From: Actinomycetota bacterium
GTDB lineage: Bacteria; Actinomycetota; Acidimicrobiia; Acidimicrobiales; CADCSY01
Direction of reading: 5' to 3'
NCBI GenBank assembly: GCA_016781135.1
Contig: JADDQY010000050.1
Location: forward strand, 1 to 48,535
DNA: 48,535 nucleotides
The notes below the pieces were generated by a model, which did no database searches, was not told the DNA's origin, and saw only the letters and a list, made by a program, of their open reading frames with translations. Positions 20,608 to 28,321 of this stretch are shown here, piece after piece. Each line of letters begins with the position of its first letter. Position 1 is the stretch's first letter. The translations under genes were made by a program, and so were the position numbers.

Positions 20608-21719
20608 GGGAGGTGAGGGTCCTTGGGCGCGTGGGTGAGGGGGCGAGAGCCTTCGGTGGTGACCAGCACCATGTCCTCGATCCGTACCCCTCCGTGCTCG
20701 GGGAGGTAGACGCCCGGTTCGACGGTCACGACGTGGCCGGCGGCAAGGGTAGCAGTGGAGGTGGGCGAGACCCGAGGATCCTCGTGGATGTCGAGGCCGA
20801 CGCCGTGGCCGGTGCCGTGGAGAAAGGCGTCGGCCCAGCCGGCGCCGGCGATCACCTGGCGGCACACCTGGTCGACCTCGCCCGCCCCCACCCCCGCAGC
20901 TACCGCCACCACGCCCGCCGCCTGGCTCTCGGCCACCACGTCGAGCATGCGCCGCTGCATCTCGGAGGGCTCACCCACCATCGTCGTGCGGGTCATGTCC
21001 GAGCGGTAGCCGTCGAGGGCAGCGCCGAAGTCGATGACGACGAGGTCGCCCTCGACGATGCCTCGGCGCCCGGGTCGGGCGTGAGGCCGGGCACCGTTGG
21101 GTCCGCTGGCCACGATCGTCTCGAACCCGGCACCGTCGGCCCCCAGGCGGCGGACCTCGCTGTCGAGCTCGAGCGCCACCTCGGCCTCGGTAGGCCGCTC
21201 GCCCAACCGGGGCCGGACCACCGCCAAGGCGGCATCGGCAATGGCCCCGGCGCGGGCCATGCGGGCGATCTCACCCTCGTCCTTGTGCTGGCGGAGGTCC
21301 TCCACCAGCCCGTTGGTGGCCACCAGCTCGGTTCGCGGGAAGCACTCGTTGGCGTAGCGGCGCTGGGCCGCCCAGCTCACGTGGGCGGCCTCGAGCCCGA
21401 GCCGAGCGAGGCCGGCGGCGGCGGCGCCGAGCGCCCACTGCTGGGCGGCAGCAGTCTGGGCCATCTCCACCCGAGCAGCGACGGAGGCGGCGGCCAGCTG
21501 CTCGTTGGCCTGGTCGCGGTAGCGGCCGTCGGTGACGAGCACCATCGCGTCGGGACCGACCAGCAGGACCCCGGCCGAGCCGGTGAAGCCGGTCAGGTAG
21601 CGGATGTTGACCATCCGGGTGACCAGCAGGGCCTCACAGCCGGCCTCCTCGAAGCGGTGGCAGAGCCGCCCGGCGCGCTCGGCCACCTCCATCGGTGGCA
21701 GCTCGGAGGCCACGGTCAC
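20604..21719 (-). CDS. pepQ: Xaa-Pro aminopeptidase / M24 family peptidase
   Basis: M24 metallopeptidases of this type remove residues next to proline. The 371-residue protein has a creatinase-like N-terminal domain (ALLVTRMVNIRYLTGFTGSAG) and the pita-bread catalytic domain with the metal ligands: two aspartates in VIDFGAALDGYRSDMTRT, the histidine in LHGTGHGVGLDIHEDPR, and glutamates in VTVEPGVYLPEHGGVRIEDM. The GTG at 21719 has AGGAG 8 bases upstream. It overlaps aroQ upstream and efp downstream by 4 bases each. Whether it is a dipeptidase (PepQ) or an aminopeptidase (PepP-like) cannot be fixed; the symbol is by convention for this locus. Confidence 0.9.
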   Translation of the reverse strand: MTVASELPPMEVAERAGRLCHRFEEAGCEALLVTRMVNIRYLTGFTGSAGVLLVGPDAMVLVTDGRYRDQANEQLAAASVAARVEMAQTAAAQQWALGAAAAGLARLGLEAAHVSWAAQRRYANECFPRTELVATNGLVEDLRQHKDEGEIARMARAGAIADAALAVVRPRLGERPTEAEVALELDSEVRRLGADGAGFETIVASGPNGARPHARPGRRGIVEGDLVVIDFGAALDGYRSDMTRTTMVGEPSEMQRRMLDVVAESQAAGVVAVAAGVGAGEVDQVCRQVIAGAGWADAFLHGTGHGVGLDIHEDPRVSPTSTATLAAGHVVTVEPGVYLPEHGGVRIEDMVLVTTEGSRPLTHAPKDPHLP

Positions 21720-22189
21720 GGCGATGTCTCCTCTCGTTCACCGAGCAGGCGGGCGGCGGCGGCGACGGCCAGGGGGTAGCCGTGGGCTTTGAACCCGGCG
21801 ATGGCTCCGTCGACGACCGGTGCCAGCACCGAGACGCTGCGCCACGGTTCGCGCGCTGCCGGGTTCGACAGGTGCAGCTCGACCTTGACCCCGTCGTAGG
21901 CATCGAGGGCGTCGTGCAGGGACCAGGCGTAGTGGGTGAGGGCCCCGGCGTTGACGATGACGGCGGCACAGCGGCCACGGGCGCCGTGAATGGCCTCGAC
22001 CAGGTCGGCCTCGGCGTTCGACTGCACGTGCTCGAGCTCGAGCCCGACCTCGGCCGCCGCCGCCGTGGCCGCCGCCACCAGGTCGTCGAGGGTGGCCGTG
22101 CCATAGGTGGCGGGGTCACGCTCGCCGAGGAGGTTCAGGTTGGGCCCGTGGAGCAACAACACCAGGCGCCGCTTCCCGTCCTTGGTCAC
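21716..22189 (-). CDS. aroQ: 3-dehydroquinate dehydratase, type II
   Basis: AroQ makes 3-dehydroshikimate. The dodecameric type II family is identified by LLHGPNLNLLGERDPATYGT with the catalytic tyrosine, VQSNAEADLVEAIHGA, VIVNAGALTHYAWSLHDAL and the catalytic histidine in VELHLSNPAAREPWR. The NAGA in place of NPGA is also found in other actinobacteria. I use GTG at 22189 (157 residues), which follows GGTGGGGAA; a GTG three codons upstream is possible. aroB ends 34 bases before, and pepQ overlaps at the end. Confidence 0.96.
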   Translation of the reverse strand: MTKDGKRRLVLLLHGPNLNLLGERDPATYGTATLDDLVAAATAAAAEVGLELEHVQSNAEADLVEAIHGARGRCAAVIVNAGALTHYAWSLHDALDAYDGVKVELHLSNPAAREPWRSVSVLAPVVDGAIAGFKAHGYPLAVAAAARLLGEREETSP

Positions 22190-22223
22190 GTTCCCCACCT
22201 CGTGGGTGGGATAGGCGGGCGCG

Positions 22224-23231
22224 TCATGCGATGGCCTCCAGGGCGGCGTGGACGGCGTCGACGGGCACGTCGGGGACGAGCTCGACGCCCCTCGGGCCGT
22301 CGAGGACGAAGGTGAGGCCACCGACGACCTTCTTGTCCCGGGAGAGCAACGTGACCAGCTCGGCCGGGTCGGTCCCGGCCGGCAGGGTCACCGGCAGGTC
22401 GTAGGCGGCCACGACCGCCCGGTGCTCGGCCACCCGGGCGCCATCGATGCGCCCGAGGCGTTCGGCCAGTTCGGCGGCAAACACCAGCCCGATGGCGACC
22501 GCCTCGCCGTGGCGCAGGTCGTAGCCCCCAGCGGTCTCCAGTGCATGAGCGAGGGTGTGGCCGTAGTTGAGGGTCGCTCTACGGCCGGCGGTGCCCTCCC
22601 GCTCGTCGGCGGCCACCACCGCCGCCTTGGCCCTCACGCAGGCGGCGACCTGCTCGTCGATGGGAAGGTCGAGCAGGTCGTCGACGCCGAGGAAGCGGTA
22701 CTTCGCCATCTCCCCCCTGCCGCTGCGCCACTCGCGCTCGGGAAGGGTGGTCAGCACGTCGGTGTCACACAGGACCGCCGCCGGTTGCCAGAAGGCTCCC
22801 ACCAGGTTCTTGCCCTCGGGCAGGTTCACGCCGGTCTTCCCCCCGATGGCGGCGTCGACCTGAGCCAGCAAGGTGGTGGCCACGTGGACCACGGCCACGC
22901 CCCGGTGGTAGACGGCGGCGGCGAAGCCGGCGACGTCGGTGACCAGGCCCCCGCCCACGGCCACCACCACGTCCGCCCGAGTCAGGCCCCAGGCGGCGAA
23001 GCTCCGGCACAGCTGCTCCACCGTCGACAGCGCCTTGGCCTGCTCGCCCTCCCCGATGGTGAACACCTGGGACTCGACGTCGGCGTCGACCTCGACGCCG
23101 ACGCCGGCCTGGGTGACCACCGCCGCCCGCCGGGCGGTTCCGGGCAGCATCGCGGCCAGCCGGTGACGGGCGCCCGGCCCCACCACCACCTCGTAGGACC
23201 GCTCCCCGAGCGCCACCACCTCGGTGATCAC
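22224..23231 (-). CDS. aroB: 3-dehydroquinate synthase
   Basis: AroB cyclises DAHP to 3-dehydroquinate with NAD and a metal ion. The NAD-binding VVAVGGGLVTDVAGFAAAVY, the TTLLAQVDAAIGGKTGVNLP segment, the GRGEMAKYRFLG metal region and the zinc histidines in LNYGHTLAHALE and DLRHGEAVAIGL are all seen. It is on the short side at 335 residues but every core motif is kept. The GTG at 23231 overlaps the aroK stop (GTGA). Confidence 0.97.
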   Translation of the reverse strand: MITEVVALGERSYEVVVGPGARHRLAAMLPGTARRAAVVTQAGVGVEVDADVESQVFTIGEGEQAKALSTVEQLCRSFAAWGLTRADVVVAVGGGLVTDVAGFAAAVYHRGVAVVHVATTLLAQVDAAIGGKTGVNLPEGKNLVGAFWQPAAVLCDTDVLTTLPEREWRSGRGEMAKYRFLGVDDLLDLPIDEQVAACVRAKAAVVAADEREGTAGRRATLNYGHTLAHALETAGGYDLRHGEAVAIGLVFAAELAERLGRIDGARVAEHRAVVAAYDLPVTLPAGTDPAELVTLLSRDKKVVGGLTFVLDGPRGVELVPDVPVDAVHAALEAIA

Positions 23232-23752
23232 CGCACGACCTCGAGCACCGACTCGACCACCTCGGCGACGGGGATGTGCCCGACGTCGACGACGCGATCG
23301 GCGACCTCCCGGTAGAGCGGCTCCCTCGCCCTCTCCATGCCCTCCAGGACGGCGAGCGGGTCGGCGGCCAGGAGGGGACGATGATCCCCGGAACGCACCC
23401 GGGTGACGAGCACCTCCGGCTCGGCCCGCAACCACACCACCGTCGCCTGGTCCCTGAGCCGGCGGCGGTTCCCGGTGTCGAGCACCACCCCACCCGCCGC
23501 CGCCACCACCGCCGGCTCGGGTCGGGCCAGGGCCTGGGCGAGGACCTCGGCCTCCAGCTTGCGGAAGACGGGTTCGCCGTCGGTCTCGAAGATCTCCCGG
23601 ACGGTGCGTCCGGTGCGGGCCTCGACCTGCTCGTCGCTGTCGAGGAACGCCCTCCCGAGACGCCGCGCCACCACCCGTCCCACGCTGGTCTTGCCCGAGC
23701 CCATCATGCCCACCAGCACGAGGTGTTGGTCAGAGGGAGGCGACGTAGGCAT
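23228..23752 (-). CDS. aroK: shikimate kinase
   Basis: AroK phosphorylates shikimate at O3. The P-loop VGMMGSGKTSVGR starts at about residue 14; FLDSDEQVEARTGR gives the substrate-binding aspartates, AAAGGVVLDTGNRR the glycine motif, and SGDHRPLLAAD the lid with its arginine. It overlaps aroC by 23 bases, so the start ATG at 23752 lies within the end of aroC, and aroB overlaps at the other side. 174 residues is normal. Confidence 0.97.
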   Translation of the reverse strand: MPTSPPSDQHLVLVGMMGSGKTSVGRVVARRLGRAFLDSDEQVEARTGRTVREIFETDGEPVFRKLEAEVLAQALARPEPAVVAAAGGVVLDTGNRRRLRDQATVVWLRAEPEVLVTRVRSGDHRPLLAADPLAVLEGMERAREPLYREVADRVVDVGHIPVAEVVESVLEVVR

Positions 23753-24890
23753 CGTGGTTGCGGACGAGCTCGTCGACGGAGTCCCCGCCGAACTTGCGCA
23801 GCGCCTCTCCCGCCAGCACCAGGGCCACCATGGTCTCGGCCACCACCCCCATGGCGGGCACGGCGGTGACGTCGGTGCGCTCCTTGAACGACACCGTGGC
23901 CTCCTTGGTGGTGGTGTCGACGGTGGGGAGCACTGGGCGGTTGAGCGTGGCCAGAGGCTTCATGGCCACGTGGGCCACGACGAGGCCCCCGATGGAGATG
24001 CCACCCTCGATGCCTCCGGCCAGGGTGGAGTCACGACGGTAGCTGCGGGTGACGTCGTCCCAGCGGATGGGATCATGGGCCTTCGAGCCCCGGCGCCCGG
24101 CGACCTCGAAACCGTCGCCGATCTCCACCCCCTTGACCGCCGGGATGCTCATGAGCGCCTGGGCCAGGAGCCCGTCGAGCTTGCGGTCCCAGTGCACGTG
24201 GCTGCCGAGGCCCACGGGCACGTCGTAGGCGAGCACCTCGGCCACACCGCCGAGCGAGTCACCGACGGCCGCCGCCGCCTTGATCTCCTCGACCATGAGG
24301 CTCTCGGCACCGGCATCGAAGCAGCGCACCTCGGAGGCGTCGACCCGGGGCAGATCGGCTGGAGCCGGGCGTTCGCTGGCCTTGGTGGTGGCCGCACCGA
24401 TGCGCACTACGTGGGAGAGCACCGAGACTCCGACGCGCGCGAGCAGGCCCTTGGCCAGGCTGCCGGCGGCGACCCGAGCCGCCGTCTCCCGTGCCGAGGC
24501 TCGCTCGAGCACGTCGCGTGCGTCGCTGAACCCGTACTTCTGCATCCCCGCCAGGTCGGCGTGCCCGGGCCGGGGCTGGGTGAGGGGGTGGGCGGTGGCG
24601 CCAGGGGCGGGTGACATCTCCTCGTGCCAGCGGTCGGACCGTTTCCATTCGGAGTTGGCGATGAGGATGACCACGGGGGATCCGAGCGTCCGCCCGTGGC
24701 GCACCCCGCCGAGGAGGGTGAGCTCGTCGGCTTCGAAGCGCATTCTCGGGCCCCGCCCGTAGCCGAGCCGTCGCCGGGCAAGCTCCCCCTGGATCTCCTC
24801 CACCGTCACCGGGAGACCGGCGGGCAGCCCCTCGATGGTGACCGCCAGGCCCTGGCCGTGGGACTCACCGGCGGTCAGCACTCGCAGCAC
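23730..24890 (-). CDS. aroC: chorismate synthase
   Basis: AroC makes chorismate from EPSP, using reduced flavin. The N-terminus LRVLTAGESHGQGL, the LARRRLGYGRGPRM and RPGHADLAGMQKYGF segments, SARETAARVAAGSLAK and GGIEGGISIGGLVV are all signature regions. Length 386 is typical. The GTG at 24890 lacks a ribosome binding site but has TAGCCT 7 bases upstream. aroC thus heads the aroC-aroK-aroB-aroQ-pepQ-efp-nusB series. EPSP synthase (aroA) and DAHP synthase are not in the window. Confidence 0.98.
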   Translation of the reverse strand: MLRVLTAGESHGQGLAVTIEGLPAGLPVTVEEIQGELARRRLGYGRGPRMRFEADELTLLGGVRHGRTLGSPVVILIANSEWKRSDRWHEEMSPAPGATAHPLTQPRPGHADLAGMQKYGFSDARDVLERASARETAARVAAGSLAKGLLARVGVSVLSHVVRIGAATTKASERPAPADLPRVDASEVRCFDAGAESLMVEEIKAAAAVGDSLGGVAEVLAYDVPVGLGSHVHWDRKLDGLLAQALMSIPAVKGVEIGDGFEVAGRRGSKAHDPIRWDDVTRSYRRDSTLAGGIEGGISIGGLVVAHVAMKPLATLNRPVLPTVDTTTKEATVSFKERTDVTAVPAMGVVAETMVALVLAGEALRKFGGDSVDELVRNHDAYVASL

Positions 24891-24897
24891 GGGGTCG

Positions 24898-24903
24898 AGG
24901 CTA
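24898..24903 (-). promoter_or_regulatory. putative -10 element (TAGCCT) for leaderless aroC mRNA
   Basis: TAGCCT followed by CGACCCC lies immediately before the aroC GTG (7-base spacing), in the 40-base gap after the prepilin peptidase gene. No ribosome binding site is present. Confidence 0.5.
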
Positions 24904-24930
24904 CGTGGGAGCCCGGCCGGCCGCGGAGGC

Positions 24931-25623
24931 TCAACCCAGGTACCAGTCGAGTATCAGGTTCCCGGCGAGCACGGCGAGGACCGCGCCCACCGCGAGGTAC
25001 GGCGCGAACGGGACGTGGTCGCGTCGGGTGCGTCGCTTCAGCATGATCAGCACCACCCCGCCCAGCGCTCCGAGGAGGAAGCCGAGGAACAGGCCGAGCA
25101 GGACGTGGCCGAGGTCGATCCATCCCAGGAACAACCCGAGCACGAGGGCGAGCTTCACGTCGCCCATCCCCAAGCCCTGCGGTGAGACCAGGTTGACCAC
25201 CAGCAACCCGCCCCCCGCCACCACCGCTCCCACGAGCGCGCTGACCAGCGACGACCGGTCAGGTTCGAGCACCGCGGCGAGGGCGAGCAGGGGCACCGAG
25301 ACGGCGAGGGTGGCGCCCACCACCCGGTTGGGGACGATGAAGTGCTCGAGATCGATGACGGCCACGGCCACCATCGCCGCGAAGAAAACCAGGTACGCAG
25401 GCAGGGCCCAGTCGGCCCCGAAGCGCAAGGCGGCGGCGGCGAACAACCCTGCGGTGGCGACCTGGAGCATCGGGGTGTGCCGATCCCCCACCACGGTGCC
25501 CGGCCGGCGCAGCAGCGCCCTGGCGGCAGAGGACACGGGCTGCTTCGAGGGCACCCGGTCGACCACCACCGTGAGCAACGACCCCACGATCACTCCGAGG
25601 AGCGCGCAGACGAGGGTGAGCAT
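24931..25623 (-). CDS. A24 family prepilin peptidase-like protein, lacking the CxxC methylase motif
   Basis: Type 4 prepilin peptidases are membrane aspartic proteases that clip pilin leader peptides. The 230-residue protein is highly hydrophobic with about seven membrane segments, and carries both catalytic aspartates in their usual context: AVAVIDLEHFIVPN (about residue 88) and LGMGDVKLALVLGL (about 148). The cytosolic loop after the first membrane segment (RVPSKQPVSSAARALLRRPG) has no cysteine pairs, so the zinc-binding N-methylase part of classic PilD is missing. Its ATG shares one base with the aroE stop (TGATG). No pilin or secretion gene is in the window; its position between aroE and aroC is common in Gram-positive actinobacteria. 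Confidence 0.88.
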   Translation of the reverse strand: MLTLVCALLGVIVGSLLTVVVDRVPSKQPVSSAARALLRRPGTVVGDRHTPMLQVATAGLFAAAALRFGADWALPAYLVFFAAMVAVAVIDLEHFIVPNRVVGATLAVSVPLLALAAVLEPDRSSLVSALVGAVVAGGGLLVVNLVSPQGLGMGDVKLALVLGLFLGWIDLGHVLLGLFLGFLLGALGGVVLIMLKRRTRRDHVPFAPYLAVGAVLAVLAGNLILDWYLG

Positions 25624-26465
25624 CACGAGACGACGACGGTGCCGGCGGCGAGGTGGCCGGCGACGGCGTCGAGCATGGCCTCGATCGGTGCCGCCTCCCC
25701 GGTCCAACGGCCGAACGACAGCGCCGCCTGGTGAATCAGCATCCCCACGCCGTTGGCCACCGACGCGCCCCGGGCCTGGCCGGCGGCCAGCAGGGCCGTC
25801 ACCGCAGGCTCGTAGATCAGGTCGACGACCAGCTGACCGGCACCGAGGTCGGCGGGGTCGAGGCCGAGCGGTAGCTCATCGGCGACCGGGGTGGCGTTGA
25901 CGACGAGCTCGGCTCCGGCGACGTCGGCCACGGTGCCCACCCTCAGCCCCGAGTCGGCGAGGCGAGCCGCCCTCTTGACCTGCTCGCTCCGTCTCGTCAC
26001 CACCACCACCTCGGCCGCGCCTGCTCGGGCCAGGGCGAGGACTACCGCCCGACCGGCCCCGCCGGCGCCGAGGACCACGCAGCGCCGCCCGGCGGGATCG
26101 AAGCCGTGGTCGGCGGCCAGGGCAGCCAGCAACCCGGCACCGTCGGTGCTGTCACCCACCAACTCGTCGCCTTCGGGCACCACGGTGTTGACCGCACCGA
26201 GGGCGTGCGCAACCGGTGTGAGCCGGTCCACGGCGGCGGCCACCCCGTCCTTGTGGGGCCGGGTCACGTTCAGGCCGGCCAGACCGAGCACCCGCATCGC
26301 CTCGATCGCGCCACCGGCGGCGCCGGGGGCCACCTCGAAGGCCAGGTAGGCCCAGTCCAGCCCCAGCGCCCGAAAGGCGGCGTTGTGGATCACCGGGGAG
26401 AGCGAGTGCCGTACCGGGGAGCCGATCACGCCGGCAACCTGGGTCCGAGCTCCGGGTGACCACAT
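25623..26465 (-). CDS. aroE: shikimate dehydrogenase
   Basis: AroE reduces 3-dehydroshikimate with NADPH. The shikimate site GSPVRHSLSPVIHNAAF, NVTRPHKDGVAAAVD with the catalytic lysine, and the paired aspartate in GDSTDGAGLL are intact. The nucleotide-binding fold shows VLGAGGAGRAVVLAL and the basic VTRRSEQ that selects NADPH; GVGMLIHQAALSF closes the family pattern. 280 residues. The ATG at 26465 has no clear ribosome binding site; a 188-base gap with a hairpin separates it from mltG. Confidence 0.96.
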   Translation of the reverse strand: MWSPGARTQVAGVIGSPVRHSLSPVIHNAAFRALGLDWAYLAFEVAPGAAGGAIEAMRVLGLAGLNVTRPHKDGVAAAVDRLTPVAHALGAVNTVVPEGDELVGDSTDGAGLLAALAADHGFDPAGRRCVVLGAGGAGRAVVLALARAGAAEVVVVTRRSEQVKRAARLADSGLRVGTVADVAGAELVVNATPVADELPLGLDPADLGAGQLVVDLIYEPAVTALLAAGQARGASVANGVGMLIHQAALSFGRWTGEAAPIEAMLDAVAGHLAAGTVVVS

Positions 26466-26488
26466 CGACGTCGGTCAGGCCCCGCTGG

Positions 26489-26517
26489 CCGGCAGCGCCG
26501 GCCACGAGCGCTGCCGG
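26489..26517 (-). repeat. GC-rich inverted repeat between mltG and aroE
   Basis: CCGGCAGCG and CGCTGCCGG form a perfect 9-bp inverted repeat around an 11-base spacer. A second palindromic block (GCCGGC GGCGCG GCCGGC) lies about 40 bases further along. There is no T-run, so this is not a standard intrinsic terminator; the 188-base gap holds no gene I can support. Confidence 0.5.
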
Positions 26518-26653
26518 AGGCGGCCGACCCCTGGCCGGCGGCGCGGCCGGCGCAGCGAGCCCGAGAAGTGGCCGGGGCGGAGGCCCACCGCCTGTGCCGG
26601 TGGACCGGAGCACGACCAGCTCGGTCGAACGGAGCGAGCGCAGGCCGAGGGAC

Positions 26654-27742
26654 TCACGGGTTGACGCCCTTGGCCTTCGCCTCCGCGATCCGGCGGTTGT
26701 GCTCGGCGCCGGTGACCGAGAAGGCGTGGGCGCCGTTCTCCTCGTACTTCACGTAGTAGAGCCAGTCACCGGGCACCGGGTTCATGGCCGCCTCGAGTGA
26801 CGCCCGGCCGGGCAGGGCGATCGGCGTGGGCGGCAGACCGGCGTTCTCGTAGGTGTTGTACGGCGACTCGACCTCGAGGTCGCGAAACAGCACCCGACCG
26901 TCCTCCCGGGGCTTCCCACCCAGGGCGTAGATCACGGTGGCGTCGATCTGCAGGTGCATACCGGCCTCGAGGCGGTTGTGGATCACCCGGCTGATCTTGC
27001 CCCGGTCCTCGGGGACCTTGGCCTCCGCCTCCACCAGGGAGGCGACGATGACGGTCTCGTAGGGTGACAGCCCACCGGGCCGGTCACCGCGGTCGTAGCC
27101 GAGCTCGGTTGCCACCGAGTCGAACAGCTGCACCATGCGCGACAGCAGGGCGGCTTCATCCTCGGTCTCGTCGATGCGGTAGGTGTCGGGGAAGAGCAAC
27201 CCTTCGAGGGTGTCGACGTCGGCCGGCTGGTAGCGAGAACGGGTGGTCCCGCTCTCGGCCAGCTTGAGGAACCGCTCGGGCGAGAGCCGGTCGATCGTGT
27301 CCACCCGCTCGGTCACCTCCTCGAGGGTGAGCCCCTCGGGCACGGTGAGCTGGTCGAACGCCAGCACCGGGCCGTCGTCGAGCGCGCTCAGGACCTCGGA
27401 CATCGAGGAGTTGCGCCGCAGGGTGTAGTCGCCCGCCTGGATCGGTGCCCCTCCCGTGAACCGCAGGTAGTAACGGAAGACCCGGGCGTCGGAGACGATG
27501 CCCTCGTCGGCGAGGAGCTCGGCGATGTCGGCGGCGGTCGCACCTTCGGCCACGGTGATCGCCACCTCCTCGCCGGGAGGCCCGCCAGGGTCGACCTTGG
27601 CCCTCACCCACGTCCACGTGCCGGCCAGGGCGACCAGCGCCACCACGGCAACCGCGGCCAGCACCACCAGCGGACGCCGGGCACGGCGTCGGTCGTGCCC
27701 GGCGGCACCGCCGTGGTCTTGATCGAACAGTGGTCCGGTCAT
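26654..27742 (-). CDS. mltG: endolytic murein transglycosylase MltG (YceG family)
   Basis: MltG cuts nascent peptidoglycan glycan strands at the outer face of the membrane. A basic cytosolic N-terminus (DRRRARRP) is followed by one membrane segment, LVVLAAVAVVALVALAGTWTW (about residues 24-44), a LysM-like domain (VAITVAEGATAADIAELLAD), and the YceG catalytic domain with VIVASLVEAEAKVPEDRGKIS (catalytic Glu), VIHNRLEAGMHLQIDATVIYAL and YNTYENAGLPPTPI. 362 residues from the ATG at 27742, which overlaps the ruvX stop (ATGA). alaS-ruvX-mltG-aroE is a classic Gram-positive order. Confidence 0.95.
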   Translation of the reverse strand: MTGPLFDQDHGGAAGHDRRRARRPLVVLAAVAVVALVALAGTWTWVRAKVDPGGPPGEEVAITVAEGATAADIAELLADEGIVSDARVFRYYLRFTGGAPIQAGDYTLRRNSSMSEVLSALDDGPVLAFDQLTVPEGLTLEEVTERVDTIDRLSPERFLKLAESGTTRSRYQPADVDTLEGLLFPDTYRIDETEDEAALLSRMVQLFDSVATELGYDRGDRPGGLSPYETVIVASLVEAEAKVPEDRGKISRVIHNRLEAGMHLQIDATVIYALGGKPREDGRVLFRDLEVESPYNTYENAGLPPTPIALPGRASLEAAMNPVPGDWLYYVKYEENGAHAFSVTGAEHNRRIAEAKAKGVNP

Positions 27743-28164
27743 GTCCGCCCCTCCCTCCGCCCGTCGAGCCATGATTGCAGCAGCACGGCGGCAGCCACCT
27801 GGTCGACCACCCGTCGCCGGGCGACCCCGTCCATGCCGGCGCTGCGGAGGCTACGCTCGGCGCTCGCCGTGGTGAGCCGCTCGTCGTGGCACTCCACGGG
27901 CACGGGCACCGCCGCCGTCAGCTCCTCGACCTCGTCGAGGACGCGGCGGGCGGCGATCTCGACCCGGCCGCTGAGGGCGAGGGGCAGGCCGACGACCACC
28001 AGCTGAGCTCCGGTCTCCGCCACCGCGGCGGCGATGGCCTCGTGGTCCACGACATGGTCTCGGCCTCGCCGGATCACGGTGTACGGGGTGGCGAGGGTGC
28101 CCGAGGGGTCGCTCACCGCCACCCCGATGCGCCTGCTCCCGAGGTCGACGCCGACCACCCTCAC
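27739..28164 (-). CDS. ruvX: Holliday junction resolvase-like RuvX (YqgF)
   Basis: The RNase H-fold family YqgF/RuvX is thought to process the 5' end of pre-16S rRNA and may resolve junction DNA. The acidic motifs are present: VVGVDLGSRRIGVAVSD at the N-terminus, VVVGLPLALSG in the middle, HDERLTTASAERSLRSAGM and VDQVAAAVLLQSWLD at the end. 141 residues fits the family. GTG at 28164 is the first start that gives a proper N-terminus; no good ribosome binding site is seen. A hairpin lies in the 157-base gap after alaS. Confidence 0.94.
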   Translation of the reverse strand: MRVVGVDLGSRRIGVAVSDPSGTLATPYTVIRRGRDHVVDHEAIAAAVAETGAQLVVVGLPLALSGRVEIAARRVLDEVEELTAAVPVPVECHDERLTTASAERSLRSAGMDGVARRRVVDQVAAAVLLQSWLDGRREGRT

Positions 28165-28206
28165 GTCGATCGGTCCGCCCTCCGGGACGTCCTGCTGGGG
28201 GGCGCT

Positions 28207-28247
28207 CCGGCGAGAACGACGGCTCGCTGCGTTCCCGCTCTCGCCGG
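28207..28247 (-). repeat. imperfect hairpin between alaS and ruvX
   Basis: CCGGCGAG pairs with CTCGCCGG, and inside it AACG pairs with CGTT, leaving a bulge on one arm and an 11-base loop. It is not followed by a T-run in either direction. It may be a structured mRNA spacer or a dispersed extragenic palindrome; nothing else is recognisable in this 157-base gap. Confidence 0.45.
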
Positions 28248-28321
28248 CTCCGCCAGGCGGGTGCTCGGTCCACGGTCGGGCCGGTCTGCCCGGCCGGTGG
28301 GACCGAGGGAGCAGGGGCGCC

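Noticed and set aside
21716..22189. NAGA for NPGA in AroQ as a possible defect
   Set aside because: Actinobacterial type II dehydroquinases commonly have NAG in this position.
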